Source: Mycolicibacterium sp. P9-22 (lineage in GTDB: Bacteria > Actinomycetota > Actinomycetes > Mycobacteriales > Mycobacteriaceae). Taken from it: 64,000 nt of DNA. Made by a program: the position numbers and the translations under genes. The notes below the pieces were generated by a model, which did not search any database, had not been told where the DNA came from, and was given only the letters and a program-made list of their open reading frames with translations. The DNA lies in contig NZ_NPKP01000008.1 in the NCBI RefSeq assembly GCF_008329585.1, forward strand, positions 62,001 through 126,000, read 5' to 3'. Below, one piece after another: positions 7,169 to 14,965 of this stretch (positions are counted from its first letter, which is position 1; every line of letters begins with the position of its first letter).

Positions 7169-7859
7169 GTCCCGGCCCGGGCCGCAGGTCCTGCACCGGG
7201 CCATCGCCATCCTCACCGCCGTCGGGGAGTCCGAGGATCAGCTGACGCTGACCTCCATCGCGGCGCGCACCGGACTGCCGTTGAGCACCGCCTACCGGTT
7301 GAGTCAGGCGCTGCTGCACGGCGGGTTGCTGGAGCGTTCCACCGACGGCGAGTACTACCGGATGGGTGCCGGGATGGTCGCGCTGGCGGCGCCGGCCCTG
7401 CACCGCCTCAACGTGCAAACGGTTGCCCCGCACCTGTATTCGCTGGCCGGTGACATCGGGATCACCGCCAGCCTCGGCATGCCCGAGGACGACGACGTCG
7501 TCACCGTCTGCTCGGCACGGCCGGTGCAGAGGTTCTGTGGCCATCAGCTGCCCGGGTCGCGGCAGGCCCTCGCCGACAGCGCGATGGGGATGGCGATGCT
7601 CGCGTTCACCCGAAGGCCGGCGGTGGCGACGCTGGAGCGGGTCCGCCGCAAGGGTTATGCCGATACCGTCGGCACCCAGGGTGAGCACGTCCGCGCGATC
7701 GCGGTGCCGGTGTTCGGCGCGGACGGGCTGGTGTGGGGGTCGGTCGGGGTCCAGGCCCTGCGCCGCCGGCTCACCGACGAGCTGGTCCGCGACATCCTGC
7801 CGGTGATCCAACAGCACGCCGTACGCATCGGAGCCCGCCAGAACATAACCTCACGCTGA
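7146..7859 (+). CDS. IclR-family transcriptional regulator
   Basis: 237 residues. An N-terminal winged helix-turn-helix at about residues 17-80 (LHRAIAILTAVG, LTLTSIAARTGLPLSTAYRL) is followed by an IclR effector domain with SRQALADSAMGMAMLAF and a C-terminal AIAVPVFGADGLVWGSVGV strand pair. ATG 7146 lies 23 bases inside the 3' end of the binding-protein gene; no other in-frame start fits the HTH. Being inside the operon, it probably senses the imported sulfur compound or a breakdown product and controls the local genes. Whether it acts on the 5954-6106 region, the gap before tauD, or both cannot be read from sequence. Confidence 0.9.
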   Translation: MAGHSAGESRPGPQVLHRAIAILTAVGESEDQLTLTSIAARTGLPLSTAYRLSQALLHGGLLERSTDGEYYRMGAGMVALAAPALHRLNVQTVAPHLYSLAGDIGITASLGMPEDDDVVTVCSARPVQRFCGHQLPGSRQALADSAMGMAMLAFTRRPAVATLERVRRKGYADTVGTQGEHVRAIAVPVFGADGLVWGSVGVQALRRRLTDELVRDILPVIQQHAVRIGARQNITSR

Positions 7860-7950
7860 TCTTCTCTCACATCGTGAAAGCCGCATTCCCCAGTGACGGC
7901 GGCGCTGCCGATCATGAACGGACAGCCGACAGCCACCCAGGGGGAACCTC

Positions 7951-8916
7951 ATGAGCGTTACCATCGAAAAAGACAGCACGGCAGCAGATTCCGCGGCGAC
8001 ACCGGAGATCTCCCCGGTGGCCGGCCATATCGGTGCGGAGGTGACGGGGGTCGATCTGCGCCACAGTTTGACCGACGCGCAGGTCGACGCCATCCGCGCG
8101 GCCCTGCACCGGTACAAGGTGTTGTTCTTCCACGACCAGCAGATCGCACACGCCGATCAGATCGCGTTCTCGGCCCGCTTCGGCACCGTCACACCGTCGC
8201 ACCCCTATGACGATGAAGCGCCGGAGGGGTTTCCGGAGATTCTGGCCGTGGACAGCCGCAAATACGCGAAGCGCTTCGGCAAGGTCAAGTACAGCTACGA
8301 CAACAAGTGGCACACCGATGTCACCGCGCTGATCAATCCGCCGGCGGCCACCGTGCTACGCGCCGACATCGTGCCCGAGCAGGGCGGGGACACCCAGTGG
8401 ACCAACCTGGTCGCCGCCTACAACGGGCTGCCGCAGCCGCTGAAACTGCTGGCCGACGGATTGCGCGCCGAGCACCGCTTCGGCGGGCGTCATCCGCAGT
8501 GGTCCCACGACAGCAGCTACGCCCAGAAGACCCAGACGAATCCGATCGTCACCGAGCACCCGGTGGTGCGCGTGCATCCCGTCACCGGCGAGCGATCGCT
8601 GTTCGTCACACCGGGTTTCACCGCGCGCCTGGTCGGCCTGTCCTCCGCGCAGAGTGACCGGCTGCTCGACCTGTTCTTCGACGAGGTCACCAATCCGGCA
8701 TACACGGTGCGACTGCGCTGGCGCGCGGGCACCGTCGCGTTCTGGGACAACCGCGCGACCGCCCACCTGGCCCCCACCGATCTCGATGACACGCAGACCA
8801 CCCGGGTGCTGTACCGGACCACGCTGGAAGGCGACATCCCGGTCGGCCCGGACGGGTCGGCATCCCTGTCCATCGCAGGAGCAGAGTTCCGCGGCACCGG
8901 GTCCGGCGGGAACTAG
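7951..8916 (+). CDS. TauD/TfdA-family Fe(II)/2-oxoglutarate dioxygenase
   Basis: 321 residues. Oxidises an organosulfur substrate (taurine, alkanesulfonate or alkyl sulfate in characterised relatives) using 2-oxoglutarate, releasing sulfite or sulfate. Iron ligands are visible as His121-x-Asp123 (WHTDVT) and distal His272 (ATAHLAPTDL); Arg285 or Arg289 (TRVLYRT) would bind 2-oxoglutarate. The strong ribosome site AGGGGG precedes ATG 7951. The leader just before the start (CCAGGGGGA then ATGAG) closely resembles that before the second binding protein at 9006. Sulfatase-type and taurine-type members cannot be told apart here, so no gene symbol is given. Confidence 0.9.
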   Translation: MSVTIEKDSTAADSAATPEISPVAGHIGAEVTGVDLRHSLTDAQVDAIRAALHRYKVLFFHDQQIAHADQIAFSARFGTVTPSHPYDDEAPEGFPEILAVDSRKYAKRFGKVKYSYDNKWHTDVTALINPPAATVLRADIVPEQGGDTQWTNLVAAYNGLPQPLKLLADGLRAEHRFGGRHPQWSHDSSYAQKTQTNPIVTEHPVVRVHPVTGERSLFVTPGFTARLVGLSSAQSDRLLDLFFDEVTNPAYTVRLRWRAGTVAFWDNRATAHLAPTDLDDTQTTRVLYRTTLEGDIPVGPDGSASLSIAGAEFRGTGSGGN

Positions 8917-9005
8917 TTTTGCCCTTTGCATTCCGGCAGAGGCAAAAGGTTCAGCGGTTGAGAACCCGCTGCCAGCATGGGCATATCACATCCAGGGGGA
9001 CACCT

Positions 9006-10073
9006 ATGAGACACAGAACCAGCAGAACTCTTGTCACCGCGTTCGTGGCGGTGGTGGCGCTGTGTCTTGCCGCCTGTGCATCGTCCGACCCAGCCGACCA
9101 GAGTGCCGACGGCAAATACGTGCTGCGCTACCAGGGCGCGACCGGCGAAGTGAAGATGCCCGAACTCGCCGAGGCGCTCGGCTATTTCGAGAAGGTGAAG
9201 CTGGAATGGGTGGGCGATACCACCAGTGGCCCCCAGGACATCCAGTCCGCGGCCACCGGTGATGTCGATTTCGGTTCGGCGTTCAACGGGGCCGTGGTGA
9301 AACTGAACGCGGCGGGCGCCAAGATCACCTCGGTGCTCAGTTCCTACGGTGCCGACGACGCCGAGTACACCGGGTATTACGTGCTGGAGGACAGCCCCAT
9401 CCGGTCCGCCCGCGATCTGATCAACAAGAAGGTCGGGATGAACACCCTCGGTGCACATCATGAGTTCCTGACCCGGGAATGGCTGGCCAAGGAAGGTCTG
9501 TCCAACGACGAGATCAAGACGGTCGCACTGACCGTGGTGCCCCCGGTGAACACCGAGCAGGCGCTGCGGGACGGCCAGATCGACGTCGCGGCCCTCAACG
9601 ACGTGTACCGCGAAAGCGCCTTGGAGCGAGGCGGCATCCGCCCGCTGTTCACCGACAAGTCGCTGTTCGGCGCGTTCAGTTACGGCAGCTACGTCCTGCG
9701 CGACGATTTCATCGCCGAGAACCCCGAAGTCGCGCGCGATTTCGTCCAGGGCACGGCCCGTGCCATCCGCTGGGCCCAGGTCACACCGCTGGAGGAGGTG
9801 CTGGCGAAATTCCGGGAGATCGTCCACCAGCGCAAGCGCAATGAGAATACGGACGCCGTCGACTACTGGCGCAGCACGGGCATCCCCGTCGCCGGCGGGG
9901 TGATCGCCGAACGCGAACTGCAGACGTGGATCGACTGGCTGGTACGCAACGGCGAGCTGGAAGAGGGCACGTTGAAGGCCGCCGACCTGTACACCAACGA
10001 ATTCAATCCGTATGCCAACGGGAGCTATCCCGACAGCAGCGGCCCCGACGGACAACCATTGGCGAAGAAGTGA
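9006..10073 (+). CDS. Sulfonate/taurine-type ABC substrate-binding lipoprotein (copy 2)
   Basis: 355 residues, lipobox LAAC (Cys24), start ATG 9006 after AGGGGG. Same fold and nearly the same length as the 6107 protein. The paralogs differ in the ligand-facing stretches (for example ALNDVYRES here and ALFDIWRDE in copy 1), as expected if each binds a different organosulfur compound. The stop TGA shares bases with the GTG start of the ATPase gene, so this copy is tightly coupled to the transporter core, whereas copy 1 is separated by iclR and tauD. Confidence 0.9.
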   Translation: MRHRTSRTLVTAFVAVVALCLAACASSDPADQSADGKYVLRYQGATGEVKMPELAEALGYFEKVKLEWVGDTTSGPQDIQSAATGDVDFGSAFNGAVVKLNAAGAKITSVLSSYGADDAEYTGYYVLEDSPIRSARDLINKKVGMNTLGAHHEFLTREWLAKEGLSNDEIKTVALTVVPPVNTEQALRDGQIDVAALNDVYRESALERGGIRPLFTDKSLFGAFSYGSYVLRDDFIAENPEVARDFVQGTARAIRWAQVTPLEEVLAKFREIVHQRKRNENTDAVDYWRSTGIPVAGGVIAERELQTWIDWLVRNGELEEGTLKAADLYTNEFNPYANGSYPDSSGPDGQPLAKK

Positions 10074-10900
10074 CCGAACATCCGAAACTGAGTTTGCAGC
10101 ATGTGACCAAGCAGTTCCCGATCCGCGGCGAGGACACCGCCTTCACCGCCATCGAGGACATCACCATCGACCTGGCCGCCGGCGAATTCCTGGTGCTGGT
10201 CGGGCCGAGCGGTTGCGGCAAGTCCACCCTGTTGGATCTCCTCGGCGGACTCACAGAGCCGACGTCGGGCGCCATCCTGCTCGACGGCAAACCCGTCACC
10301 GGACCCGGGCTGGATCGTGGCATCGTGTTCCAGCAATACGCACTGCTGCCCTGGCGCACCGCCCGCAAGAACATCGAATTCGGGCTGGAGGCAAAGGGGT
10401 TGGGCAAGGCCGAGCGGCGCGACCTGGCCGAGCACTATCTGGATCTGGTGGGTCTGCGCAGCTTCGGCGACCGCTATCCGCACGAACTCTCCGGCGGCAT
10501 GAAGCAGCGGGTGGCGATCGCCCGCAGCCTGGCCTTCGACCCCGAGGTCCTGCTGATGGACGAGCCTTTCGCGGCGCTGGACGCGCAGACCCGCGAATCC
10601 CTGCAGGACGAACTGCTGCGCATCTGGGAGACCACCGGCAAGACCATCCTTTTCATCACGCACGGCATCGACGAGGCCATCTACCTCGGCCAGCGGGTCG
10701 CGGTGCTGACCTCGCGGCCCGGCCGGATCAAGAACATCGTCGACGTCGACATCGACCGCAGCGCCGAGGACATCCGCTCCAGTGCGGGCTTCCGGTCGCT
10801 GCGCCACCACATCTGGACGCTGTTGCACCACGAGGTCGAGCGCGCCCGCACCCAGGAACTGACGGCTCCGGCCGATGACAGCGAGGTTGTCCATGTCTAG
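10070..10900 (+). CDS. ABC transporter ATPase, SsuB/TauB type
   Basis: 276 residues. Walker A GPSGCGKST (45-53), Q-loop FQQYALLPWRTA, signature LSGGMKQRVAIARS, Walker B LLMDEPFAALDAQTRE and switch His in ITHGIDEAIYL. This set is typical of nitrate/sulfonate/taurine importers. GTG 10070 overlaps the previous stop (GTGA); the frame upstream is a shadow of the binding-protein gene. It powers the permease encoded immediately downstream. Cytoplasmic face of the membrane. Confidence 0.93.
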   Translation: MTEHPKLSLQHVTKQFPIRGEDTAFTAIEDITIDLAAGEFLVLVGPSGCGKSTLLDLLGGLTEPTSGAILLDGKPVTGPGLDRGIVFQQYALLPWRTARKNIEFGLEAKGLGKAERRDLAEHYLDLVGLRSFGDRYPHELSGGMKQRVAIARSLAFDPEVLLMDEPFAALDAQTRESLQDELLRIWETTGKTILFITHGIDEAIYLGQRVAVLTSRPGRIKNIVDVDIDRSAEDIRSSAGFRSLRHHIWTLLHHEVERARTQELTAPADDSEVVHV

Positions 10901-11756
10901 TGCCATTGCGACCCCGGCCCCATCCGCGCCCGCCGCCGTGGCACCGGCGGCTCCGACTCCCGCTCCCCCCTCCACCCGCGGGCTGCGCACGTCGGTCGGC
11001 TCGCTGGCATGGCGGATCTTCAAACCGGCGGCCGCCATCCTGGCGTTTCTGGCGGTGTGGGAGATCGCTCCCCGAATCGGTCTGGTGGACAAGGTATTCC
11101 TGCCGCCGTTCAGCCAGGTCACCGAGACCTTCATCGAGCTGGTCGGCAACGGCCAACTCTGGGAGCACGTGTCGGCGAGCCTGTCCCGGGCACTGCTCGG
11201 CTTCACCATCGCGGTCGCGGTCGCCATCCCACTGGGCATCGCGATCGCCTGGTACCGCCCGGTCGCCGAATTTCTCAACCCGATCCTGGAACTGTTCCGC
11301 AACACCGCGGCGCTGGCGCTGCTACCGGTGTTCATCCTGATCCTCGGCATCGGTGAGACATCCAAGGTCGCCCTGGTGGTCTACGCCTCGACGTTCCCGA
11401 TCCTGCTGAACACCATCTCCGGAGTCCGCACCGTGGACCCCTTGCTGATCAAGTCGGCACGCTCGCTGGGACTGTCCGCGGTCCGGCTGTTCCAGAAGGT
11501 CATCCTGCCCGCCTCGGTCCCGACCATCTTCACCGGACTGCGGATGGCGGCGGCCTCATCGATCCTGGTGCTCATCGCCGCCGAGATGGTGGGCGCCAAG
11601 GCAGGGCTCGGCTATCTGATCACCGCGTCGCAGCTGAACTTCCAGATCCCCGAGATGTACGCCGGAATCGTGACGATCGCGCTGGTCGGACTGACCTTCA
11701 ACGGCGTGATCGTCGCCGTCGAACGCCGGCTGTCCCGCTGGCGGGTCAACAACTAG
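10893..11756 (+). CDS. ABC transporter permease, SsuC/TauC type
   Basis: 287 residues. A proline/alanine-rich N-terminal tail of about 35 residues precedes six predicted membrane helices. The EAA-like coupling loop SARSLGLSAVRLFQKVILPA is the ATPase contact. Start ATG 10893 (GAGG ribosome site) overlaps the ATPase gene by 8 bases; an ATG at 10875 is also in frame but lies further inside the neighbour. It forms the membrane channel for the two binding lipoproteins upstream. Confidence 0.93.
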   Translation: MSSAIATPAPSAPAAVAPAAPTPAPPSTRGLRTSVGSLAWRIFKPAAAILAFLAVWEIAPRIGLVDKVFLPPFSQVTETFIELVGNGQLWEHVSASLSRALLGFTIAVAVAIPLGIAIAWYRPVAEFLNPILELFRNTAALALLPVFILILGIGETSKVALVVYASTFPILLNTISGVRTVDPLLIKSARSLGLSAVRLFQKVILPASVPTIFTGLRMAAASSILVLIAAEMVGAKAGLGYLITASQLNFQIPEMYAGIVTIALVGLTFNGVIVAVERRLSRWRVNN

Positions 11757-11766
11757 AAAGTCAGCA

Positions 11767-13113
11767 ATGTCAAAGCAATTACACCTCAACGCGTTCCTGA
11801 TGGGCGTCGGCCACCACGAGGCGGCCTGGCGTCATCCACGAACCGACGCCCGCAACATCCTGAGCGTCGCACACTTTCAGGAACTCGGGCGCATCGCCGA
11901 GCGCGGCAAGCTGGACTCGGTGTTCTTCGCCGACGGGTTGGCGGTCGGTCCACGGGTCAAACACAACACCCAGGCCGTGTTCGAACCGATCACGCTGTTG
12001 ACCGCGATCGCCTCGGCCACCGAGCACGTCGGCCTCATTGCCACCGCCTCGACGGGTTACCACTCGCCCTACACGCTGGCCCGCAGTTTCGCCTCGCTCG
12101 ATCACCTCAGCGGTGGGCGGGCGGGCTGGAACATCGTCACCTCGGCCGGCGCCGACGAGGCAGCCAACTTCGGGCTCGACGACATCCCCGATCATGCCGG
12201 ACGGTACCGCCGCGCACAGGAATTCGTGGATGTGGCCACCGCGTTGTGGGACAGCTGGGACGACGATGCGATCGTGCTCGATCCCGCGTCGGGGGTCTTC
12301 GCCGATCCGGACAAGGTGCACAGCATCGACCACGACGGCGATCTGTTCCGGGTGCGCGGCCCGCTCAACTCACCGCGTTCGGCGCAGGGGCGCCCGCTCC
12401 TGGTACAGGCCGGATCCTCGGAGAGCGGAAAGGATTTCGCCGCGCGCCACGCCGAGGCGATCTTCACCGCCCAACGCACCATCGAGGAAGGCGTGGCGTT
12501 CTACCGGGACGTCAAAGCCCGCGCCGTCGCCTACGGTCGCAGCGCCGACGAGATCAAGATCCTGCCCGGCATCGTGGCCTATATCGGGCCCACCGAAGAG
12601 GCCGCCCTTGAGCTCGAACAAGAGCTCACCGACCTGATCTCACCGGAGTATTCACTGCGTCAGCTCTCCAACATGCTCGGTGTCGACCTGACCGCCCATG
12701 CCCTGGACGCACCGCTGCCCCCGCTGCCGCCGATCGAGCAGATCCAGGGCAACAAGAGCCGCTACCAGCTGGTGAAGGATCTGGCCGAACAGGAATCTCT
12801 CACCGTCCGCCAGCTGATCGCCAAGCTCGGCGGCGGACGCGGGCACCGCACCTTCGCCGGTACCGCCGAACAGGTCGCCGACAATTTGCAGGAGTGGTTC
12901 GAGGCCGGCGCCGCCGACGGATTCAACGTGATGCCGCCTTACCTGCCCGGCGGGCTCGAGGACTTCGTCACCCAGGTGGTGCCGATCCTGCAACGCCGCG
13001 GCCTGTTCCGCACCGAGTACCGCGGACACACGCTGCGCGACCACTATGGGCTGCGCCGTCCGGAGAGCCGGTTTGCACCGGCCGGACGGCACGCCACCGA
13101 AACGAGCGCGTGA
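11767..13113 (+). CDS. FMN-dependent monooxygenase of the NtaA/SnaA/DszA family
   Basis: 448 residues, the usual length for this luciferase-like group, which uses FMNH2 and O2 to split C-S or C-N bonds (DszA dibenzothiophene sulfone, SnaA, nitrilotriacetate monooxygenase, dimethylsulfone-type enzymes). Typical stretches are MSKQLHLNAFLMG, AAWRHP, VFFADGLAVG, TASTGYHSPYTLARSFASLD, GRAGWNIVTS and the C-terminal RGLFRTEYRG.TLRDHYGL. It starts 11 bases after the permease, so it belongs to the import operon, and it needs an external flavin reductase, none of which is obvious nearby. Substrate not determinable; an imported organosulfur compound is the contextual guess. It has a paralog at 31066. 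Confidence 0.9.
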   Translation: MSKQLHLNAFLMGVGHHEAAWRHPRTDARNILSVAHFQELGRIAERGKLDSVFFADGLAVGPRVKHNTQAVFEPITLLTAIASATEHVGLIATASTGYHSPYTLARSFASLDHLSGGRAGWNIVTSAGADEAANFGLDDIPDHAGRYRRAQEFVDVATALWDSWDDDAIVLDPASGVFADPDKVHSIDHDGDLFRVRGPLNSPRSAQGRPLLVQAGSSESGKDFAARHAEAIFTAQRTIEEGVAFYRDVKARAVAYGRSADEIKILPGIVAYIGPTEEAALELEQELTDLISPEYSLRQLSNMLGVDLTAHALDAPLPPLPPIEQIQGNKSRYQLVKDLAEQESLTVRQLIAKLGGGRGHRTFAGTAEQVADNLQEWFEAGAADGFNVMPPYLPGGLEDFVTQVVPILQRRGLFRTEYRGHTLRDHYGLRRPESRFAPAGRHATETSA

Positions 13114-14342
13114 CCTCCGGGGCCGCCCTGCGCCCATTCATCACCACCGTCTTCATCCCCTCGGCGATCTTCGGCATCGGCCAGGGCGCCGGGATACCGG
13201 TGATAGCCCTGCTGGCACGCGAACTCGGTGCCTCCGTCGGTATCGCCGGCTTGATCGTCGCCTTCGTCGGTCTCGGGTCGGTGCTGGGTGATCTGCCGGC
13301 CGGGCGGCTGGTCGCGCGGTTCGGTGAGCGGCGCGCGATCATCGTCGGCTCGGCCATCGGAGCGGCGGGTGTGCTGTTGTCGGCCGCCTCCTGGACTCCG
13401 GCGGTGCTCGCTGTCGGCGCGGTGCTGACCGGACTGTCCACCGCGGTGTGGGGACTCGCGCGGCAGAGCTATCTGGCCGAGGCTGCGCCGGTGCACATGC
13501 GGGCCCGCGCCATGGCGATGTTCGCGCTGATGTGGCGGCTGGGCATGTTGGTCGGGCCGTTCGTCGGGGCCGGGGCCATCCTGCTGATCGGCCTGCGCGG
13601 CGGGCTGATGGTGCAGGGCGGCGCCGTCGTGTTGTCGGGCTACCTGCTGACCCGGGTACCCGACCCGCCGCGCGCCGGCGACGGGACACCGGGCGGCGCA
13701 TCGGTCATCAGCGTCCTGACCCGGCACCGTATACTGCTGTCCACCTTGGGTTTCGGTTCGCTCCTGATGGGCGCCGCGCGGGCCACCCGGGATGCGGCGC
13801 TGCCGCTGTGGGCCGATCACATCGGTCTGGCCGCGGCGGCGGTGTCATTGGTGTACGGCATCGGTGCCGTCTTCGATCTGCTGTGTTCCTACCCGGCCGG
13901 GCATCTGATGGATTGCTACGGCAGGCGGGCACTGGCCGTGCCGTCGCTGCTCACCATCGCGGCCGCGTTCTTCCTCTTGCCGTTCACCGACTCGTTCTGG
14001 TCGATCACCCTCGCGGCGGCGATCATGGGGATCGGCAACGGCCTGGGCAACGGCGTCATCATGACCCTGGGTGCCGATGTCGCGCCCGCCGGGACCCGGG
14101 CCGAGTTCCTGGCCGCGTGGCGGCTCACCCATGACGCCGGCATGTTCCTGGGCCCGTTGTCGCTGGGCGCCGCCGCGATCGTGGCGCCGTTGAGCCTCGG
14201 ACTGAGCGTCCTGGGTGTGGTCTCGGTGACCGGTGCGGCGATGATGTGGCGCTATATCCCGCGGTTCGTACCCTGGCCGCCGATTTCCGCACCAACACCG
14301 GCGGCACGCGCCGGTGAATGTGCGCAAGTCGCTAGGGAGTGA
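13110..14342 (+). CDS. MFS transporter at the end of the organosulfur operon
   Basis: 410 residues with about 12 membrane segments. Motifs are GDLPAGRLVARFGERRA (loop 2-3) and PAGHLMDCYGRRALAVPS (loop 8-9). GTG 13110 overlaps the monooxygenase stop (GTGA); the frame extends upstream but only as a shadow. The final residues (AGECAQVARE) are translated from a terminator-like hairpin (14281-14331), so the original stop may have been lost or the hairpin gained. It runs into the convergent carbonic anhydrase gene with an 11-base overlap. It may export a product of the pathway or be a second uptake route; direction is unknown. Confidence 0.85.
   Translation: MTSGAALRPFITTVFIPSAIFGIGQGAGIPVIALLARELGASVGIAGLIVAFVGLGSVLGDLPAGRLVARFGERRAIIVGSAIGAAGVLLSAASWTPAVLAVGAVLTGLSTAVWGLARQSYLAEAAPVHMRARAMAMFALMWRLGMLVGPFVGAGAILLIGLRGGLMVQGGAVVLSGYLLTRVPDPPRAGDGTPGGASVISVLTRHRILLSTLGFGSLLMGAARATRDAALPLWADHIGLAAAAVSLVYGIGAVFDLLCSYPAGHLMDCYGRRALAVPSLLTIAAAFFLLPFTDSFWSITLAAAIMGIGNGLGNGVIMTLGADVAPAGTRAEFLAAWRLTHDAGMFLGPLSLGAAAIVAPLSLGLSVLGVVSVTGAAMMWRYIPRFVPWPPISAPTPAARAGECAQVARE
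14281..14331. terminator. Bidirectional hairpin inside the MFS 3' end
   Basis: An outer stem (14281-14292 with 14320-14331, 10 of 12 paired) encloses an inner perfect 7-bp stem (14296-14302 with 14310-14316). Read from the carbonic anhydrase side, the stem begins directly past that gene's TAG with CGACTTGCGCAC, as at the ferredoxin stop. It lies inside MFS coding sequence. Confidence 0.45.
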
Positions 14343-14823
14343 CCTCGTTGAGCTTGCCGGTGGCGACGTCGAAGACGAATCCGCGCAGCGATTCGTGCCT
14401 GGTGACGAACGGGCTGGCCTCGATGCGTCGCAGCGACTGACGCACATCGTCGTCGAGGTCCTGGAATGCCTCGGCGGCCCACTGCGGCTTCAGCCCGGTC
14501 TCGTCCTGGATCTGCTGTTTGAAGCCGTCATCGGCGAACGTCAGCATGCCGCAGTCGGTGTGGTGGATCAGGATGATCTCCTTGGTCCCCAGCAGTCGCT
14601 GGCTGATGGCCAGGGAGCGGATCTCGTCATCGGTGATGACGCCGCCCGCGTTGCGGATGACGTGCGCCTCCCCGTCGCCGAGCCCGAGGATCCGGTAGAC
14701 ATCCAGCCGGGCATCCATGCACGCGACGACGGCGACGTGCTTGCTCGGTGGCAGCGGCAACGGTCCGGAGAACTGGGCCGCGTACGCCTCGTTGTTGGCC
14801 AGGTACTCATCGGTGACAGACAT
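14332..14823 (-). CDS. mtcA1: Beta-carbonic anhydrase (Rv1284 ortholog)
   Basis: 163 residues; interconverts CO2 and bicarbonate. Zinc ligands fit Cys35, Asp37, His88 and Cys91 (ACMDARLD and HHTDCG), with Arg39 forming the Asp-Arg dyad, the same numbering as in Mtb Rv1284. The C-terminus RGFVFDVATGKLNEVTP also matches. ATG 14823 follows TAGCGT (14836-14831) after seven bases, suggesting a leaderless mRNA. In Mtb this gene is directly followed by cysD and cysN; here the organosulfur block lies between. A role supplying bicarbonate alongside sulfate assimilation is not established. Confidence 0.95.
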   Translation of the reverse strand: MSVTDEYLANNEAYAAQFSGPLPLPPSKHVAVVACMDARLDVYRILGLGDGEAHVIRNAGGVITDDEIRSLAISQRLLGTKEIILIHHTDCGMLTFADDGFKQQIQDETGLKPQWAAEAFQDLDDDVRQSLRRIEASPFVTRHESLRGFVFDVATGKLNEVTP

Positions 14824-14830
14824 ACGCCGG

Positions 14831-14836
14831 ACGCTA
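14831..14836 (-). promoter_or_regulatory. -10 hexamer giving a leaderless carbonic anhydrase mRNA
   Basis: TAGCGT fits the mycobacterial TANNNT -10 pattern and ends seven bases before the ATG, so transcription would begin at the start codon. No convincing -35 is visible and there is no Shine-Dalgarno sequence. Confidence 0.45.
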
Positions 14837-14897
14837 GACGCACGGCAGCTGATGAGCACCCGCCAGAATCAGCCTGAGCCGATCCCCCTCCCTGCAC

Positions 14898-14953
14898 GAG
14901 CAGACGTGAATGGCGCCGAAATCCGGACAAAAAGGGGCCATTTACGTCTGCTC
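14898..14953. repeat. Hairpin repeat with GAGCAGACGTRAATGG arms
   Basis: Arms 14898-14917 and 14934-14953 pair at 18 of 20 positions around a 16-base loop that reads as a T-run on the minus strand. It lies after the GT-C gene and before carbonic anhydrase, so it may terminate the glycosyltransferase operon. The sequence differs from the stop-codon hairpin family. A near-identical half copy lies in the 5' end of oppA (26746-26767). Confidence 0.55.
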
Positions 14954-14965
14954 GCGGGAAAAAGG

